A program made the translations under genes and the position numbers. The notes under the pieces were generated by a model, which did no database searches, was not told the origin of the DNA, and was given only the letters and a program-made list of their open reading frames with translations. A DNA stretch of 64,000 nucleotides from Gardnerella vaginalis 1500E (GTDB lineage Bacteria; Actinomycetota; Actinomycetes; Actinomycetales; Bifidobacteriaceae). This document shows, piece by piece, positions 38,138 to 46,247 of this stretch (the first letter of the stretch is position 1; each line of letters starts with the position of its first letter). Location: positions 1 through 64,000 of the forward strand of contig NZ_ADES01000007.1 of the NCBI RefSeq assembly GCF_000263595.1, given 5' to 3'.

Positions 38138-38166
38138 ATTATAAATAACGATTAAACCTGTGTCAA
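38138..38166 (-). promoter_or_regulatory. Consensus sigma-70-type promoter of the small gene
   Basis: TTGACA (38161-38166) and TATAAT (38138-38143) on the minus strand, 17 bp apart: a full match to the housekeeping consensus in all twelve positions. It drives the 48-codon gene and possibly the ABC transporter operon. Confidence 0.9.
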
Positions 38167-38202
38167 GGCACGCTGCACACAGAGGAATTTATGCAAAGCT
38201 AT

Positions 38203-38889
38203 TTATTCTGTAATAAACAAAGCTTGCAATTCAGGCAACAAAGCACGCAAAGCGTGGCCGCGGTGAGAAATACTATTCTTCTCTTCCTGAGTAAGCTCAG
38301 CGCTAGTTAAACCTTCCATTTGAACGCCGTTACGAATAGGCTGCTCGTCTGGAACAAAAAGCGGATCGTAGCCAAAACCGTTAGTTCCGCGCTCTTCTCG
38401 AAGAAGATGACCAATCATCTCCCCCATTCTAACCGTTTCAAAACCGTGAGTGTGCAGCATAACACTGCCTTCAGGAACTTCACTACAATCATCTGGAATA
38501 GCAAGAGCAGCCGCACAACGAAAACGCGCTGTTAAGAACCGATCCGGAATATCCGAAAGTTGCTGAAGAAGAAGAGCATTATTCGCTTTATCGTCACCAT
38601 GAACTCCGCTCCAACGAGCAGATAAAATTCCAGGAGCGGCACCCAAAATATCGACAATAATGCCTGAATCGTCCGCAATAGCAGGGTAACCAGTTCTTGA
38701 AGCAACATCGCGAGCCTTAAGCAACGCGTTCTGCTCAAAAGTAACTCCGGTTTCCACAGGATCTGGCAAACCAAGAGAACCCGCAGTAATAAGTTCAAAC
38801 CTGTCTGCTAACTGATTTAACTGTTCAGCTAAAATACGCTTAATTTCAACGAGTTTTCCCTCATTATGTGTTGCCACAACAAGTTTCAC
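38203..38889 (-). CDS. rdgB: Non-canonical purine NTP pyrophosphatase (RdgB/HAM1)
   Basis: 228 residues. It hydrolyses dITP, ITP and XTP to monophosphates, keeping damaged purines out of nucleic acids. VVATHNEGKLVEIKRIL opens the fold; IADDSGI, FGYDPLFVP and SHRGHALRAL are the family motifs. It starts 24 bp after rph in an ABC-F, rph, rdgB unit. Confidence 0.95.
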   Translation of the reverse strand: MKLVVATHNEGKLVEIKRILAEQLNQLADRFELITAGSLGLPDPVETGVTFEQNALLKARDVASRTGYPAIADDSGIIVDILGAAPGILSARWSGVHGDDKANNALLLQQLSDIPDRFLTARFRCAAALAIPDDCSEVPEGSVMLHTHGFETVRMGEMIGHLLREERGTNGFGYDPLFVPDEQPIRNGVQMEGLTSAELTQEEKNSISHRGHALRALLPELQALFITE

Positions 38890-38913
38890 GCCCGCTCTCC
38901 TTCAATCTGTTTA

Positions 38914-39675
38914 CTATTTTGCTAAAGCAGCTTTTTGCGCTTTCTGCAGCTCACGATTACCTTTTGTTGCTAAATCAAGTAAAGTATTTAATTCGTCGCG
39001 ATTAAACGGACGATGCTCAGCAGTTCCCTGAATTTCAATAAACGTGCCGGAACCAGTCATAGCAACGTTCATATCTGTCATAGCCTGACTGTCTTCAACA
39101 TAAGGCAAATCAAGCATAGGAGTTCCGTTAATAACGCCTACGGAAACCGCCGAAACAGCATCTTTAAGAACGCTTGCAGCGGAACGAATATGACCATTCT
39201 TTTCCGCCCAATTAAGAGCATCTACCAATGCTACATAAGCTCCAGTTACGGAAGCCGTGCGAGTTCCACCATCTGCCTGCAAAACATCGCAATCGATTTG
39301 AATCTGGCACTCACCCATGGCTTTCATATCGACAACTCCACGCAAGCAGCGACCAATAAGACGGCTGATTTCATGCGTGCGACCGCCAATTTTTCCGCGC
39401 ACAGATTCTCGATCGGTACGCTCAGCAGTAGCTCGAGGAAGCATAGAATATTCGGCAGTTACCCACCCTAATCCGGAATCTCTGCGCCAACGAGGAACAC
39501 CAACAGTAAAAGTTGCAGTGCACATAACGCGCGTATTCCCGCACTCAATAAGCACAGAGCCTTCAGGAACGTCAGTAAATTTACGTGTAATTCGCACAGG
39601 GCGAAGCTCGTCAACGTCACGACCGTCTACGCGAATTGGTTTTACAGATTCCAGCATATCCTTGATTTGAGCCAT
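38914..39675 (-). CDS. rph: Ribonuclease PH
   Basis: 253 residues. A phosphorolytic 3'-5' exonuclease that trims tRNA 3' ends. Motifs: [67 protein letters not shown]. It is followed by rdgB, a very common pairing. Confidence 0.96.
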   Translation of the reverse strand: MAQIKDMLESVKPIRVDGRDVDELRPVRITRKFTDVPEGSVLIECGNTRVMCTATFTVGVPRWRRDSGLGWVTAEYSMLPRATAERTDRESVRGKIGGRTHEISRLIGRCLRGVVDMKAMGECQIQIDCDVLQADGGTRTASVTGAYVALVDALNWAEKNGHIRSAASVLKDAVSAVSVGVINGTPMLDLPYVEDSQAMTDMNVAMTGSGTFIEIQGTAEHRPFNRDELNTLLDLATKGNRELQKAQKAALAK

Positions 39676-39711
39676 AACTCACAAATTTAGCACGTGGCTG
39701 TTATCTTCTAA

Positions 39712-41772
39712 TCACTGCAGCTGCTCAGAAAGTTCCATCCACTCTTCTTCAAGATCACTAGTTTCTTGCGCATTCTGCTGCAATTCTTCGTTAAGAGCTT
39801 GAAGACCTACGAAGTCACTCGGATCGTGAGAAGCCATTTGAGACTCAATATTTGATTTTTGATCTTCAAGTTTTGCAAGTTTTCGCTCAATTGCTGCCAC
39901 GCGTCTTGTGGCATCGTGATAGGCTTTGCCGGTAAGTTTGGGCTCAATTACTGTACTTTCTGAACTTTCTTTAGTTGTAGAATTTGCAGCACTCGAAGCA
40001 TTCGCAGTACTTGAAGCGCCAACAGTACCAGTAGTACCACTACTATTTTCGTGATCGCGTTGCAATTTTTCTACAATTTGCAAATACTCATCTACGCCAC
40101 CCGGAAGATGACGAATTTTGCCATCAATCAGCGCAAACTGCTGATCAGTTACGCGCTCAAGCAAGTAGCGATCGTGCGAAACAACAATAAGCGTGCCAGG
40201 CCAAGTATCAAGCAAATCTTCCATAACAGCCAGCATGTCGGTATCTAAATCATTACCAGGCTCGTCCATAATCAGCACATTTGGCTCATCTAGCAAAATC
40301 AGCAGTAGCTGCATACGCCTTTTTTGACCGCCCGAAAGATCCGCAATCGGAGTCATAAGCTGCTCAGGCTTAAAACCAAGACGCTCCATAAGCTGACCGG
40401 GAGTAACTTCTTTCCCGTCAATAATGTAGCTTGGTTTATAGCGGCTTAAAACTTCCTTAACCTTATATTTTCCAAGCTTTTCAAGCTCTTCAAGGCGCTG
40501 CGAAAGCACAGCAAATTTTACAGTTTTGCCAATGTTTACGCGCCCCATAGTAGGTTTTAGCGAGCCGTCAATAATGCTTAATAGCGTTGATTTTCCGGCA
40601 CCGTTTGCGCCAACAATTCCAAAACGATCTCCAGGGCCGATTAGCCATGTTGCATCGTCGAGAATCATGCGGCCGGTAATAGTTTTTCGTTCTGCTGCAG
40701 CAGTTTCCGGATTTTCTTCAGAAAGATTTTCTTGATTTTCGTCGACTGCAATCGTAACGCTTCCTACGTGAGTTGGTTGCGCAAAAGCAGATTCTACAAT
40801 GTCAACTTTATTTGATTTTTCTGAAGTAGCAGCACTTTCTGCAATATCTGGATCAATATTTTTTAGCTGATTAGCATCGTCAAAAATTTGCGTAACATCA
40901 ATCAAATCAACAACTTGCTTGCCAAGACGCGAAGTTGCCATTTTCTTCAATTCCAAAGTATCTCGCATTGGAGGCACGTCTGCAATAAGCTCGCGAGCCT
41001 GCTTTACGTGGAACTTCTGCTTAGTAGAACGCGCACGAGCACCGCGTGAAAGCCATGCCAACTCTTTTCTGGCCAAATTTCTGCGACGCTCCTCGCGCAC
41101 ATCAGCCTGACGCTCCCTTTCAACTCGCTGAAGCATGTACGCGCTGTAGCCGCCTTCAAACGGATCTATTACGCCGTCGTGAACTTCCCACATCGAAGTG
41201 CAAACCTCATCTAAGAACCAGCGATCGTGAGTCACAATCAAAAGCGCACCCTGGCCGTCTTGCCAACGGTGGAGCAGGTGCTCAGCAAGCCAGTGAATTG
41301 TCACAACATCCAAATGGTTCGTAGGCTCATCTAAAGCCAAAATATCCCAGTCATGAAGAAGCAATCTTGCCAAATCAGCTCGCCTGCGCTGACCGCCAGA
41401 AAGCGTACCAACTTTTGCTTCCAAATTGATTCCGCCAAGAAGAGCTTCTACGATTTCGCGCGAGCGCGGGTCTGCAGCCCACTCGTAATCTTCGCGATTT
41501 TCCAAAGCAGCCTTACGCACAGTTGCGTTGTCATCTAAAGGATCGCGCTGGTCGAGCATGCCAAAAGTAAGCCCTCCGCGCTTAGTTACGCGCCCGGAAT
41601 CAGGCTGCATTTTGCCGGCAAGCATGCGAAGCAGCGTTGACTTTCCGTCGCCATTTCGACCAACAATACCGATTCTGTCGCCTTCAAAAACGCCTTGAGT
41701 TACGTCTGTAAAAATCGTTTTTGTAGCAAACTCTAGCGAAACTCGTTCTAATCCCAAATCATACGTAGGCAT
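39712..41772 (-). CDS. ABC-F family ATPase (Uup/EttA-like) with C-terminal coiled coil
   Basis: 686 residues from ATG 41772. Two NBDs without membrane segments: Walker A GRNGDGKST and GANGAGKST, signatures LSGGQRRR and LSGGQKRR, Walker B ILALDEPTNHLD and LIMDEPGNDLD. ABC-F proteins bind the ribosomal E site and aid translation, or give antibiotic resistance. The linker between NBDs is extended, with a Ser/Glu-rich insertion (about 315-370). The C-terminus (about 625-686) is a coiled coil of the Uup type, preceded by a Ser/Thr/Ala-rich stretch. The exact subfamily is not certain. Confidence 0.88.
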   Translation of the reverse strand: MPTYDLGLERVSLEFATKTIFTDVTQGVFEGDRIGIVGRNGDGKSTLLRMLAGKMQPDSGRVTKRGGLTFGMLDQRDPLDDNATVRKAALENREDYEWAADPRSREIVEALLGGINLEAKVGTLSGGQRRRADLARLLLHDWDILALDEPTNHLDVVTIHWLAEHLLHRWQDGQGALLIVTHDRWFLDEVCTSMWEVHDGVIDPFEGGYSAYMLQRVERERQADVREERRRNLARKELAWLSRGARARSTKQKFHVKQARELIADVPPMRDTLELKKMATSRLGKQVVDLIDVTQIFDDANQLKNIDPDIAESAATSEKSNKVDIVESAFAQPTHVGSVTIAVDENQENLSEENPETAAAERKTITGRMILDDATWLIGPGDRFGIVGANGAGKSTLLSIIDGSLKPTMGRVNIGKTVKFAVLSQRLEELEKLGKYKVKEVLSRYKPSYIIDGKEVTPGQLMERLGFKPEQLMTPIADLSGGQKRRMQLLLILLDEPNVLIMDEPGNDLDTDMLAVMEDLLDTWPGTLIVVSHDRYLLERVTDQQFALIDGKIRHLPGGVDEYLQIVEKLQRDHENSSGTTGTVGASSTANASSAANSTTKESSESTVIEPKLTGKAYHDATRRVAAIERKLAKLEDQKSNIESQMASHDPSDFVGLQALNEELQQNAQETSDLEEEWMELSEQLQ

Positions 41773-41853
41773 AATGCACAAATATAGCTGCAGACTTCTA
41801 CGAACAGATTTAATCTAACTTAATCTAAAAGCGTGCGTGTTGGCAATGTGGAC

Positions 41854-41859
41854 TATAAT
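41854..41859 (+). promoter_or_regulatory. -10 box of leaderless rnc transcript
   Basis: TATAAT ends nine bases before the rnc ATG, placing the transcript start within about three bases of the start codon. No Shine-Dalgarno sequence is present. No good -35 was found. Confidence 0.6.
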
Positions 41860-41868
41860 AGTGCTGTT

Positions 41869-42663
41869 ATGAAGACTCAAAATAATCAAGAAAATCAGCA
41901 CGATACGAAGAGTGCGCATAAAGCAAGTGGAGTTTTAAGATTAGACGACGGCGAGGCCCGCGCTGGGGATCCAACTCAGGAGCTTTTAGACGCTTTAGGC
42001 ACAACTATTTCGCCGGATCTTTTGGTAGAAGCGCTTACGCATCGCTCGTTTTCGCACGAGCATCCAGGTACGCGAAATTATGAGCGACTTGAGTTTTTGG
42101 GAGATGCTGTTTTAGAGCTCGTATCTACAGAAACGCTATTTTCTGCGCATCCAGACATGACTGAAGGTCAACTTGCGAAGATGCGAGCGAAAGCTGTGTC
42201 TGAATGGGCGCTTTCTGCTGTTGCGCGCGAAAAGCTGCATGTTGGACCATATATTCTGCTCGGCCGCGGCGAAATGGAGCAGGGCGGAAATAATAAAGAT
42301 TCGATTCTTTGCGATATTGTTGAGGCGCTTATTGGCGCAACTTTTGTTGAGCACGGTATTGATGAGGCGCGCGCTGTGGTACATCGTTTGATTGATGACA
42401 CTTTGGCGGAAGTTTTGACCGAAGGTCCAGCACTTGATTGGAAGACTTCACTTACGGTTAAGGCGCACGATATGGGATTGGAAGATCCGGAGTATCGTAT
42501 GGCTGTTTCTGGACCTGAATATGCTCCAGTTTTTGAGGCGCGAGCAGTTCTTGCACACAAGGACGGCGACGAAGTTCTTGGCGTTGGAAGCGGATCTAGC
42601 AAACGTAAAGCGCAACTTGCGGCTGCAGAAGTCGCTTGGCACGCGCTCGACGCGCGTAAGTAA
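41869..42663 (+). CDS. rnc: Ribonuclease III
   Basis: 264 residues. It cleaves double-stranded RNA in rRNA maturation and mRNA decay; in type II CRISPR systems it also matures crRNA-tracrRNA duplexes, relevant to the cas9 locus here. The signature ERLEFLGDAVLELV, the second acidic site (DIVEALIGATFVE) and a C-terminal dsRBD (about 185-262, ending GSGSSKRKAQLAAAEVAWHAL) are present. ATG 41869 was chosen from the -10 box just upstream; an upstream GTG frame start at 41833 would precede that box. Confidence 0.95.
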   Translation: MKTQNNQENQHDTKSAHKASGVLRLDDGEARAGDPTQELLDALGTTISPDLLVEALTHRSFSHEHPGTRNYERLEFLGDAVLELVSTETLFSAHPDMTEGQLAKMRAKAVSEWALSAVAREKLHVGPYILLGRGEMEQGGNNKDSILCDIVEALIGATFVEHGIDEARAVVHRLIDDTLAEVLTEGPALDWKTSLTVKAHDMGLEDPEYRMAVSGPEYAPVFEARAVLAHKDGDEVLGVGSGSSKRKAQLAAAEVAWHALDARK

Positions 42664-43028
42664 CTACGAACTTTACCTGATCTGCGAACTTTGTCATCGA
42701 TACTTCGAATACGATAAGCGACTATCAATCAAAGAACACTAGCATTATTGCTTTGCTATCGCTACACCGAAATGACTACCACACAACAAAAAAACACTAA
42801 TCATTTTCTGAGTAGTGAGGTTGGGTGTTGCTTGGTCGAGCAATACAAAAGCGGAGCGATAGCAATATCTTTTTGATAAATAACTATTTTTGAAAGAAAG
42901 TAACTAAAAAACTAAACTTAACTATGCAACCGCTAAGTCCAAATAAGGTATAAGAGCGTAGCGCTGCGAGACAAGCAACACCCAACCTCACAGCCATATA
43001 AACTAAAACAATACGAAAGAAAAAAGAA
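42664..43028. other. Intergenic region with a perfect 20-bp inverted repeat
   Basis: GTGAGGTTGGGTGTTGCTTG (42815-42834) has its exact reverse complement at 42972-42991, enclosing 137 bp. Inside and beside it are weaker pairs: TGCTATCGCT (near 42757) with AGCGATAGCA (near 42855), and GCGTAGCGCTGCG (near 42957). The region lies between the convergent rnc and rpmF genes. No open frame is supported. It could be a structured RNA or a miniature mobile element; neither is proved. The arms do not extend to a target-site duplication I can see. Confidence 0.6.
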
Positions 43029-43056
43029 AACCCTGCCACCCGTCGATGGCAGGGTT
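43029..43056. terminator. Bidirectional terminator between rnc region and rpmF
   Basis: AACCCTGCCA (43029-43038), loop of eight, TGGCAGGGTT (43047-43056). It is followed by T-runs on both strands and starts 14 bp past the rpmF stop. Confidence 0.88.
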
Positions 43057-43069
43057 TTTTCAATACAAC

Positions 43070-43264
43070 CTAGTTGTTGTGCGCCGAGCGAATAGCTTCG
43101 CGGTACACACGACCGCGGAAGGTTCCGCAGGATGGGCAAGCCATGTGTGGGAATGCCTCAGAACCGCAGTTCGGGCAAGTCACAGTCTGCACGGCAGACG
43201 CCTTCCAATTAGCGCGACGCGAATGCGTATTAGCACGCGAGGTCTTGTATTTAGGCAGTGCCAT
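43070..43264 (-). CDS. rpmF: 50S ribosomal protein L32, zinc-binding form
   Basis: 64 residues. [20 protein letters not shown] opens the protein; CPNC and CPSC give four zinc-ligand cysteines. It is preceded by yceD, its usual partner, with a 122-bp gap that contains a truncated family B repeat. Confidence 0.96.
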   Translation of the reverse strand: MALPKYKTSRANTHSRRANWKASAVQTVTCPNCGSEAFPHMACPSCGTFRGRVYREAIRSAHNN

Positions 43265-43359
43265 AGTTTTTCCTCTATTTCGTTCAAACGATTGAGCTTA
43301 AGCGTTCTGTATATTACAGCACGCACCGTACAATTGCGTAATTTGCTCACAATCTAGCG

Positions 43360-43385
43360 CGACATAAACTGCTCACGCGAGTAAA
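43360..43385. repeat. Truncated 52-bp hairpin repeat, family B
   Basis: CGACATAAACTGCTCACGCGAG matches the first half of the family B unit and stops at the 3' end of yceD (stop at 43387). Confidence 0.6.
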
Positions 43386-43386
43386 A

Positions 43387-44016
43387 TTAATGCCGTTTTT
43401 CAGCATTCTCAAGTTGCGCTTTTAATCCTTCCAAAGCTGCGAATCGAATATCCGTAACATCGTGGTGATGCTCCGGATGCTCGTTAAGATTTTCGCCACA
43501 CTGCGGGCAAAGTCCGCGGCAATCTGGCTCGCACAACGGCTGCAAAGGAAGCTCGCTTACCATAGTGTCGCGAATAAGCGCCTCAATATCAGCAAAATCG
43601 CCGCCGCCAACCAGCGGATACACGTTTCCCGACTCGTCATTATCTTCCCAAATTTGAGATTCGTCTTCGTCAACATCTTTGCGGTTCTTGCGATTATCCG
43701 CATGTTGCGAGCGCTCATCTACATAAGGGAAGAAAACGCACACATCTACTTTCCAATCACGACGAAGCGGCATCAAGCAGCGCGTACACTCTGCGTGCAC
43801 TGGAGCTGTAATACTTCCCTGGAACATTAGGCCGTCAACAACAGCATCAAAGTCACCATCAACATGCACATCGCTGCCTGGCTTTACACCAATAACGTAA
43901 TCTCCAATGCCTTCCGGAGCTGGAAATACGCGGTGTAACGCCATGCTGCTACCAGCGCGCGCAGCCATTTGCGCTACTGGAATAGCCCATGGTGATTGGG
44001 AAGGATGCGAAGTCAT
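43387..44016 (-). CDS. yceD: YceD family protein (DUF177)
   Basis: 209 residues. Conserved cysteine pairs CTRC and, near the end, CEPDCRGLCPQCG, as in the DUF177/YceD family, whose members in plants and bacteria act in 23S rRNA maturation or accumulation. It has an acidic Asp/Glu-rich insertion around residues 108-130. Its ATG directly follows the stop of the upstream coiled-coil gene (TAAATG), and AAAGGA precedes it. rpmF lies downstream, the usual order. Confidence 0.88.
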   Translation of the reverse strand: MTSHPSQSPWAIPVAQMAARAGSSMALHRVFPAPEGIGDYVIGVKPGSDVHVDGDFDAVVDGLMFQGSITAPVHAECTRCLMPLRRDWKVDVCVFFPYVDERSQHADNRKNRKDVDEDESQIWEDNDESGNVYPLVGGGDFADIEALIRDTMVSELPLQPLCEPDCRGLCPQCGENLNEHPEHHHDVTDIRFAALEGLKAQLENAEKRH

Positions 44017-45051
44017 TTAATCATTCCTTTCGTCTTCGTCGTTATTATCGTATAAAGATTCTTTAATCTCGTCTTGTGCTCGCTTTGCAGACCTGCGTCG
44101 CTCTTCTAACACTCTGCGGCCAGCTTGCACGTCTTGTTCCAACTTATCGAGCTGCGTCTTTAAGCCTTCCATAACATTCGCGCAATACTGATCTGCTCCC
44201 TGGGTAAGCTTGTCTGACTTAGCTTGAGCAGTATCGAGAATATCGCGAGCTTTCTGCTTTGCCAAAGCTGTAACGTTTTCTTGACCTGCCAAGAATTGCG
44301 CACGCTCCTGAGCTTCTTCAATAATTTCTGCAGACTGCGACTGAGCAGAAGAAACAATGGAATTTGCTTGAGCTTGAGCCGTGCGCAAGCGTCGTTCCGC
44401 TTCACGCATTAATGCAGACGCGCGTTCCAACTGAACTGGAAGCATATCTTTCAAACGAGCTAACTGATCAACAAATTCGTCGCGATCAATTTTTACCATT
44501 CCAGCAGCAAATAACACATTTTTTGCTTCCGAAAGAGTTGTTTCCATGGAGTCAATAATGTCGTAAACAGTAGTAAATTCTGCACGACTCTTTGAACGTA
44601 CTTCGTCACTTACTTTAGTTGTTTGCGTAACTAAAGGAGCTTCATCTTCTTCAAAATCTATTGCACCACCGTCTTCACGCTCTCGCAAATCCGGTAGAGG
44701 AAAAGCAGAAAATGCCGATGCTGCAGAAGCTTTTTTGTCACTTTTATCTTCACTTGCCTTATCTGCTGCAACGTCACGAACATCATTCGCATCAGAAACA
44801 TTTCCAACTGCTGCAACAGATGAAGTTTCTGTGTTATCAGCATCTAAATCAACCAGTAAATCACCTTTAGGAAGATTCTGCTCTTCAGCAGCTGTTGTAT
44901 TTATAACCTCATCTTGTGCATCTTCTTCGTCGGCAAGAATAGGATGAAGCGGCAGTTTTGCGTTATCTTCAGCGCGATTTTCCTCTGCTTGCTCGCTCAC
45001 AATGCTGGATAATCCAGAGGTTTCAGTGTTAAGTTCATCTTTATTTGTCAT
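44017..45051 (-). CDS. Cytoplasmic coiled-coil protein, DivIVA-like in character
   Basis: 344 residues. The first about 150 are acidic and low-complexity (Asp/Glu/Ala/Ser). A Pro/Arg-containing link is followed by a long helical region (about 160-335) of Ala/Gln/Glu/Arg heptads, interrupted near YCANVMEG. It lacks membrane segments. Its place between coaD and yceD is conserved in actinobacteria, where the gene is annotated either as DivIVA-like or as an ATP synthase b-like protein. A role in cell-pole or division organisation is possible but not shown. AGGAGA precedes the ATG. Confidence 0.6.
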   Translation of the reverse strand: MTNKDELNTETSGLSSIVSEQAEENRAEDNAKLPLHPILADEEDAQDEVINTTAAEEQNLPKGDLLVDLDADNTETSSVAAVGNVSDANDVRDVAADKASEDKSDKKASAASAFSAFPLPDLREREDGGAIDFEEDEAPLVTQTTKVSDEVRSKSRAEFTTVYDIIDSMETTLSEAKNVLFAAGMVKIDRDEFVDQLARLKDMLPVQLERASALMREAERRLRTAQAQANSIVSSAQSQSAEIIEEAQERAQFLAGQENVTALAKQKARDILDTAQAKSDKLTQGADQYCANVMEGLKTQLDKLEQDVQAGRRVLEERRRSAKRAQDEIKESLYDNNDEDERND

Positions 45052-45066
45052 TTCTACTCTCCTGTC

Positions 45067-45645
45067 TCAATTGTTCAGCGTGACTGAATTATTGCTTTGA
45101 TCTGACGATTGTTCAGCAAAAAGCTTTTGTAATAAGGGTATTACGTTATCTGGAACCATGCCAGTAACATTTCCTCCGTGACGCGCAACGTCTTTAACTA
45201 CGGAGCTTGAAACATGCTCAAGTATTGGATCTGCCGGCAAGAAAAGCGTTTCAATTCCAGCTAATTTGCGATTCACTAAAGCCATTCCAAGTTCAGCTTC
45301 ATAGTCGCCGTTTTGACGCAAGCCTTTGACGATTGCCGTTGCACCTACTTTTTTGCAATAGTCGGTGATTAAGCCTGTTGTTGAGGAAACAACTATTTTT
45401 CCTGCGTTATTGCAGGAACAAGTATCAGCGCTAGTATCAGCGCAATTACTATGCGTATTACGCAAATTTTTCACAGCTTCGCGAATAATCTGCACACGCT
45501 CAGACTCTGAAAACAACGGTGTTTTTGCGGCGTTCACCGCAACAAGCACGTGTACTTCATCAAATAGATGCGTACAGCGTTGTATTACGTCTAAATGGCC
45601 GGCAGTGACTGGATCATACGAGCCGGGGCACACAGCTATAGTCAT
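45067..45645 (-). CDS. coaD: Phosphopantetheine adenylyltransferase
   Basis: 192 residues. It adenylates 4'-phosphopantetheine, the penultimate step to coenzyme [15 protein letters not shown] holds the TxGH motif; [21 protein letters not shown] and [11 protein letters not shown] are the other conserved stretches. It is about 30 residues longer than usual. Part of the excess is an insertion (about residues 65-82, [20 protein letters not shown]) encoded by a 12-bp tandem repeat, AGTATCAGCGCT. GATAAT (45654-45659, minus strand) ends eight bases before the ATG, so the transcript may be leaderless. Confidence 0.94.
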   Translation of the reverse strand: MTIAVCPGSYDPVTAGHLDVIQRCTHLFDEVHVLVAVNAAKTPLFSESERVQIIREAVKNLRNTHSNCADTSADTCSCNNAGKIVVSSTTGLITDYCKKVGATAIVKGLRQNGDYEAELGMALVNRKLAGIETLFLPADPILEHVSSSVVKDVARHGGNVTGMVPDNVIPLLQKLFAEQSSDQSNNSVTLNN

Positions 45646-45838
45646 GCTTTTAGATTATCACCCACATAGCTCATAGTGAAACGCATACAACAATACAGTG
45701 CGGAAGTTTTCGTGCGTTTGTTGCAATAATGCTTTATGCTAGTTAATACTGACGTTTGATTGAGTCTGATTGAATTTAGTTTGATTAGGTTTGATTTTAT
45801 TAGATTTAGTCAGACATGATTATAGAAAGGGATGCGCA

Positions 45839-46168
45839 ATGCTTTCAACGTTATTAGCAGATAACACACTTAATGCAATTATGGAAGCCGATTCGCAGTC
45901 CTCTAATCCAGATTCCGGTTCAGGTACATCTACTTCCGTACTTGAGCGTCCGGAAGTAGATGAAGATGCTCGTTTAGACGACGGCGGAAATGCAGACCGA
46001 TTTGCACACTACGTTTCTAAAGATCGCGTTGAAGAGTCGCGCTTAACAGGGCGACCGGTAGTTGCGTTATGCGGAAAAGTGTGGATTCCTCGCCACGAAG
46101 CAAACGACTATCCGGTATGCCCTGAGTGCAAGCGCATTTATGACGAAATGGGCAGGCTCAACTTCTAG
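45839..46168 (+). CDS. DUF3039 family protein
   Basis: 109 residues from ATG 45839; GAAAGGG lies ten bases before it. The N-terminal half is acidic and Ser-rich. The C-terminal half has RFAHYVSKDRVEESRLTGRPVVALCGKVWIP, then CPECKRIYDEM, a likely metal-binding Cys pattern. I recognise this as the small actinobacterial DUF3039 family; its role is unknown. Confidence 0.78.
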   Translation: MLSTLLADNTLNAIMEADSQSSNPDSGSGTSTSVLERPEVDEDARLDDGGNADRFAHYVSKDRVEESRLTGRPVVALCGKVWIPRHEANDYPVCPECKRIYDEMGRLNF

Positions 46169-46247
46169 CAATCAGCGCTACTAGTAAACGCTACTAGCAA
46201 ACTACTAGCAAACTCTGCTGCTAAGCTGCTTTTCGCAAATGCGCAAT

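Noticed and set aside
42664-43028. A true insertion sequence in the rnc-rpmF gap
   Set aside because: No transposase frame and no clear target duplication; only an inverted repeat.
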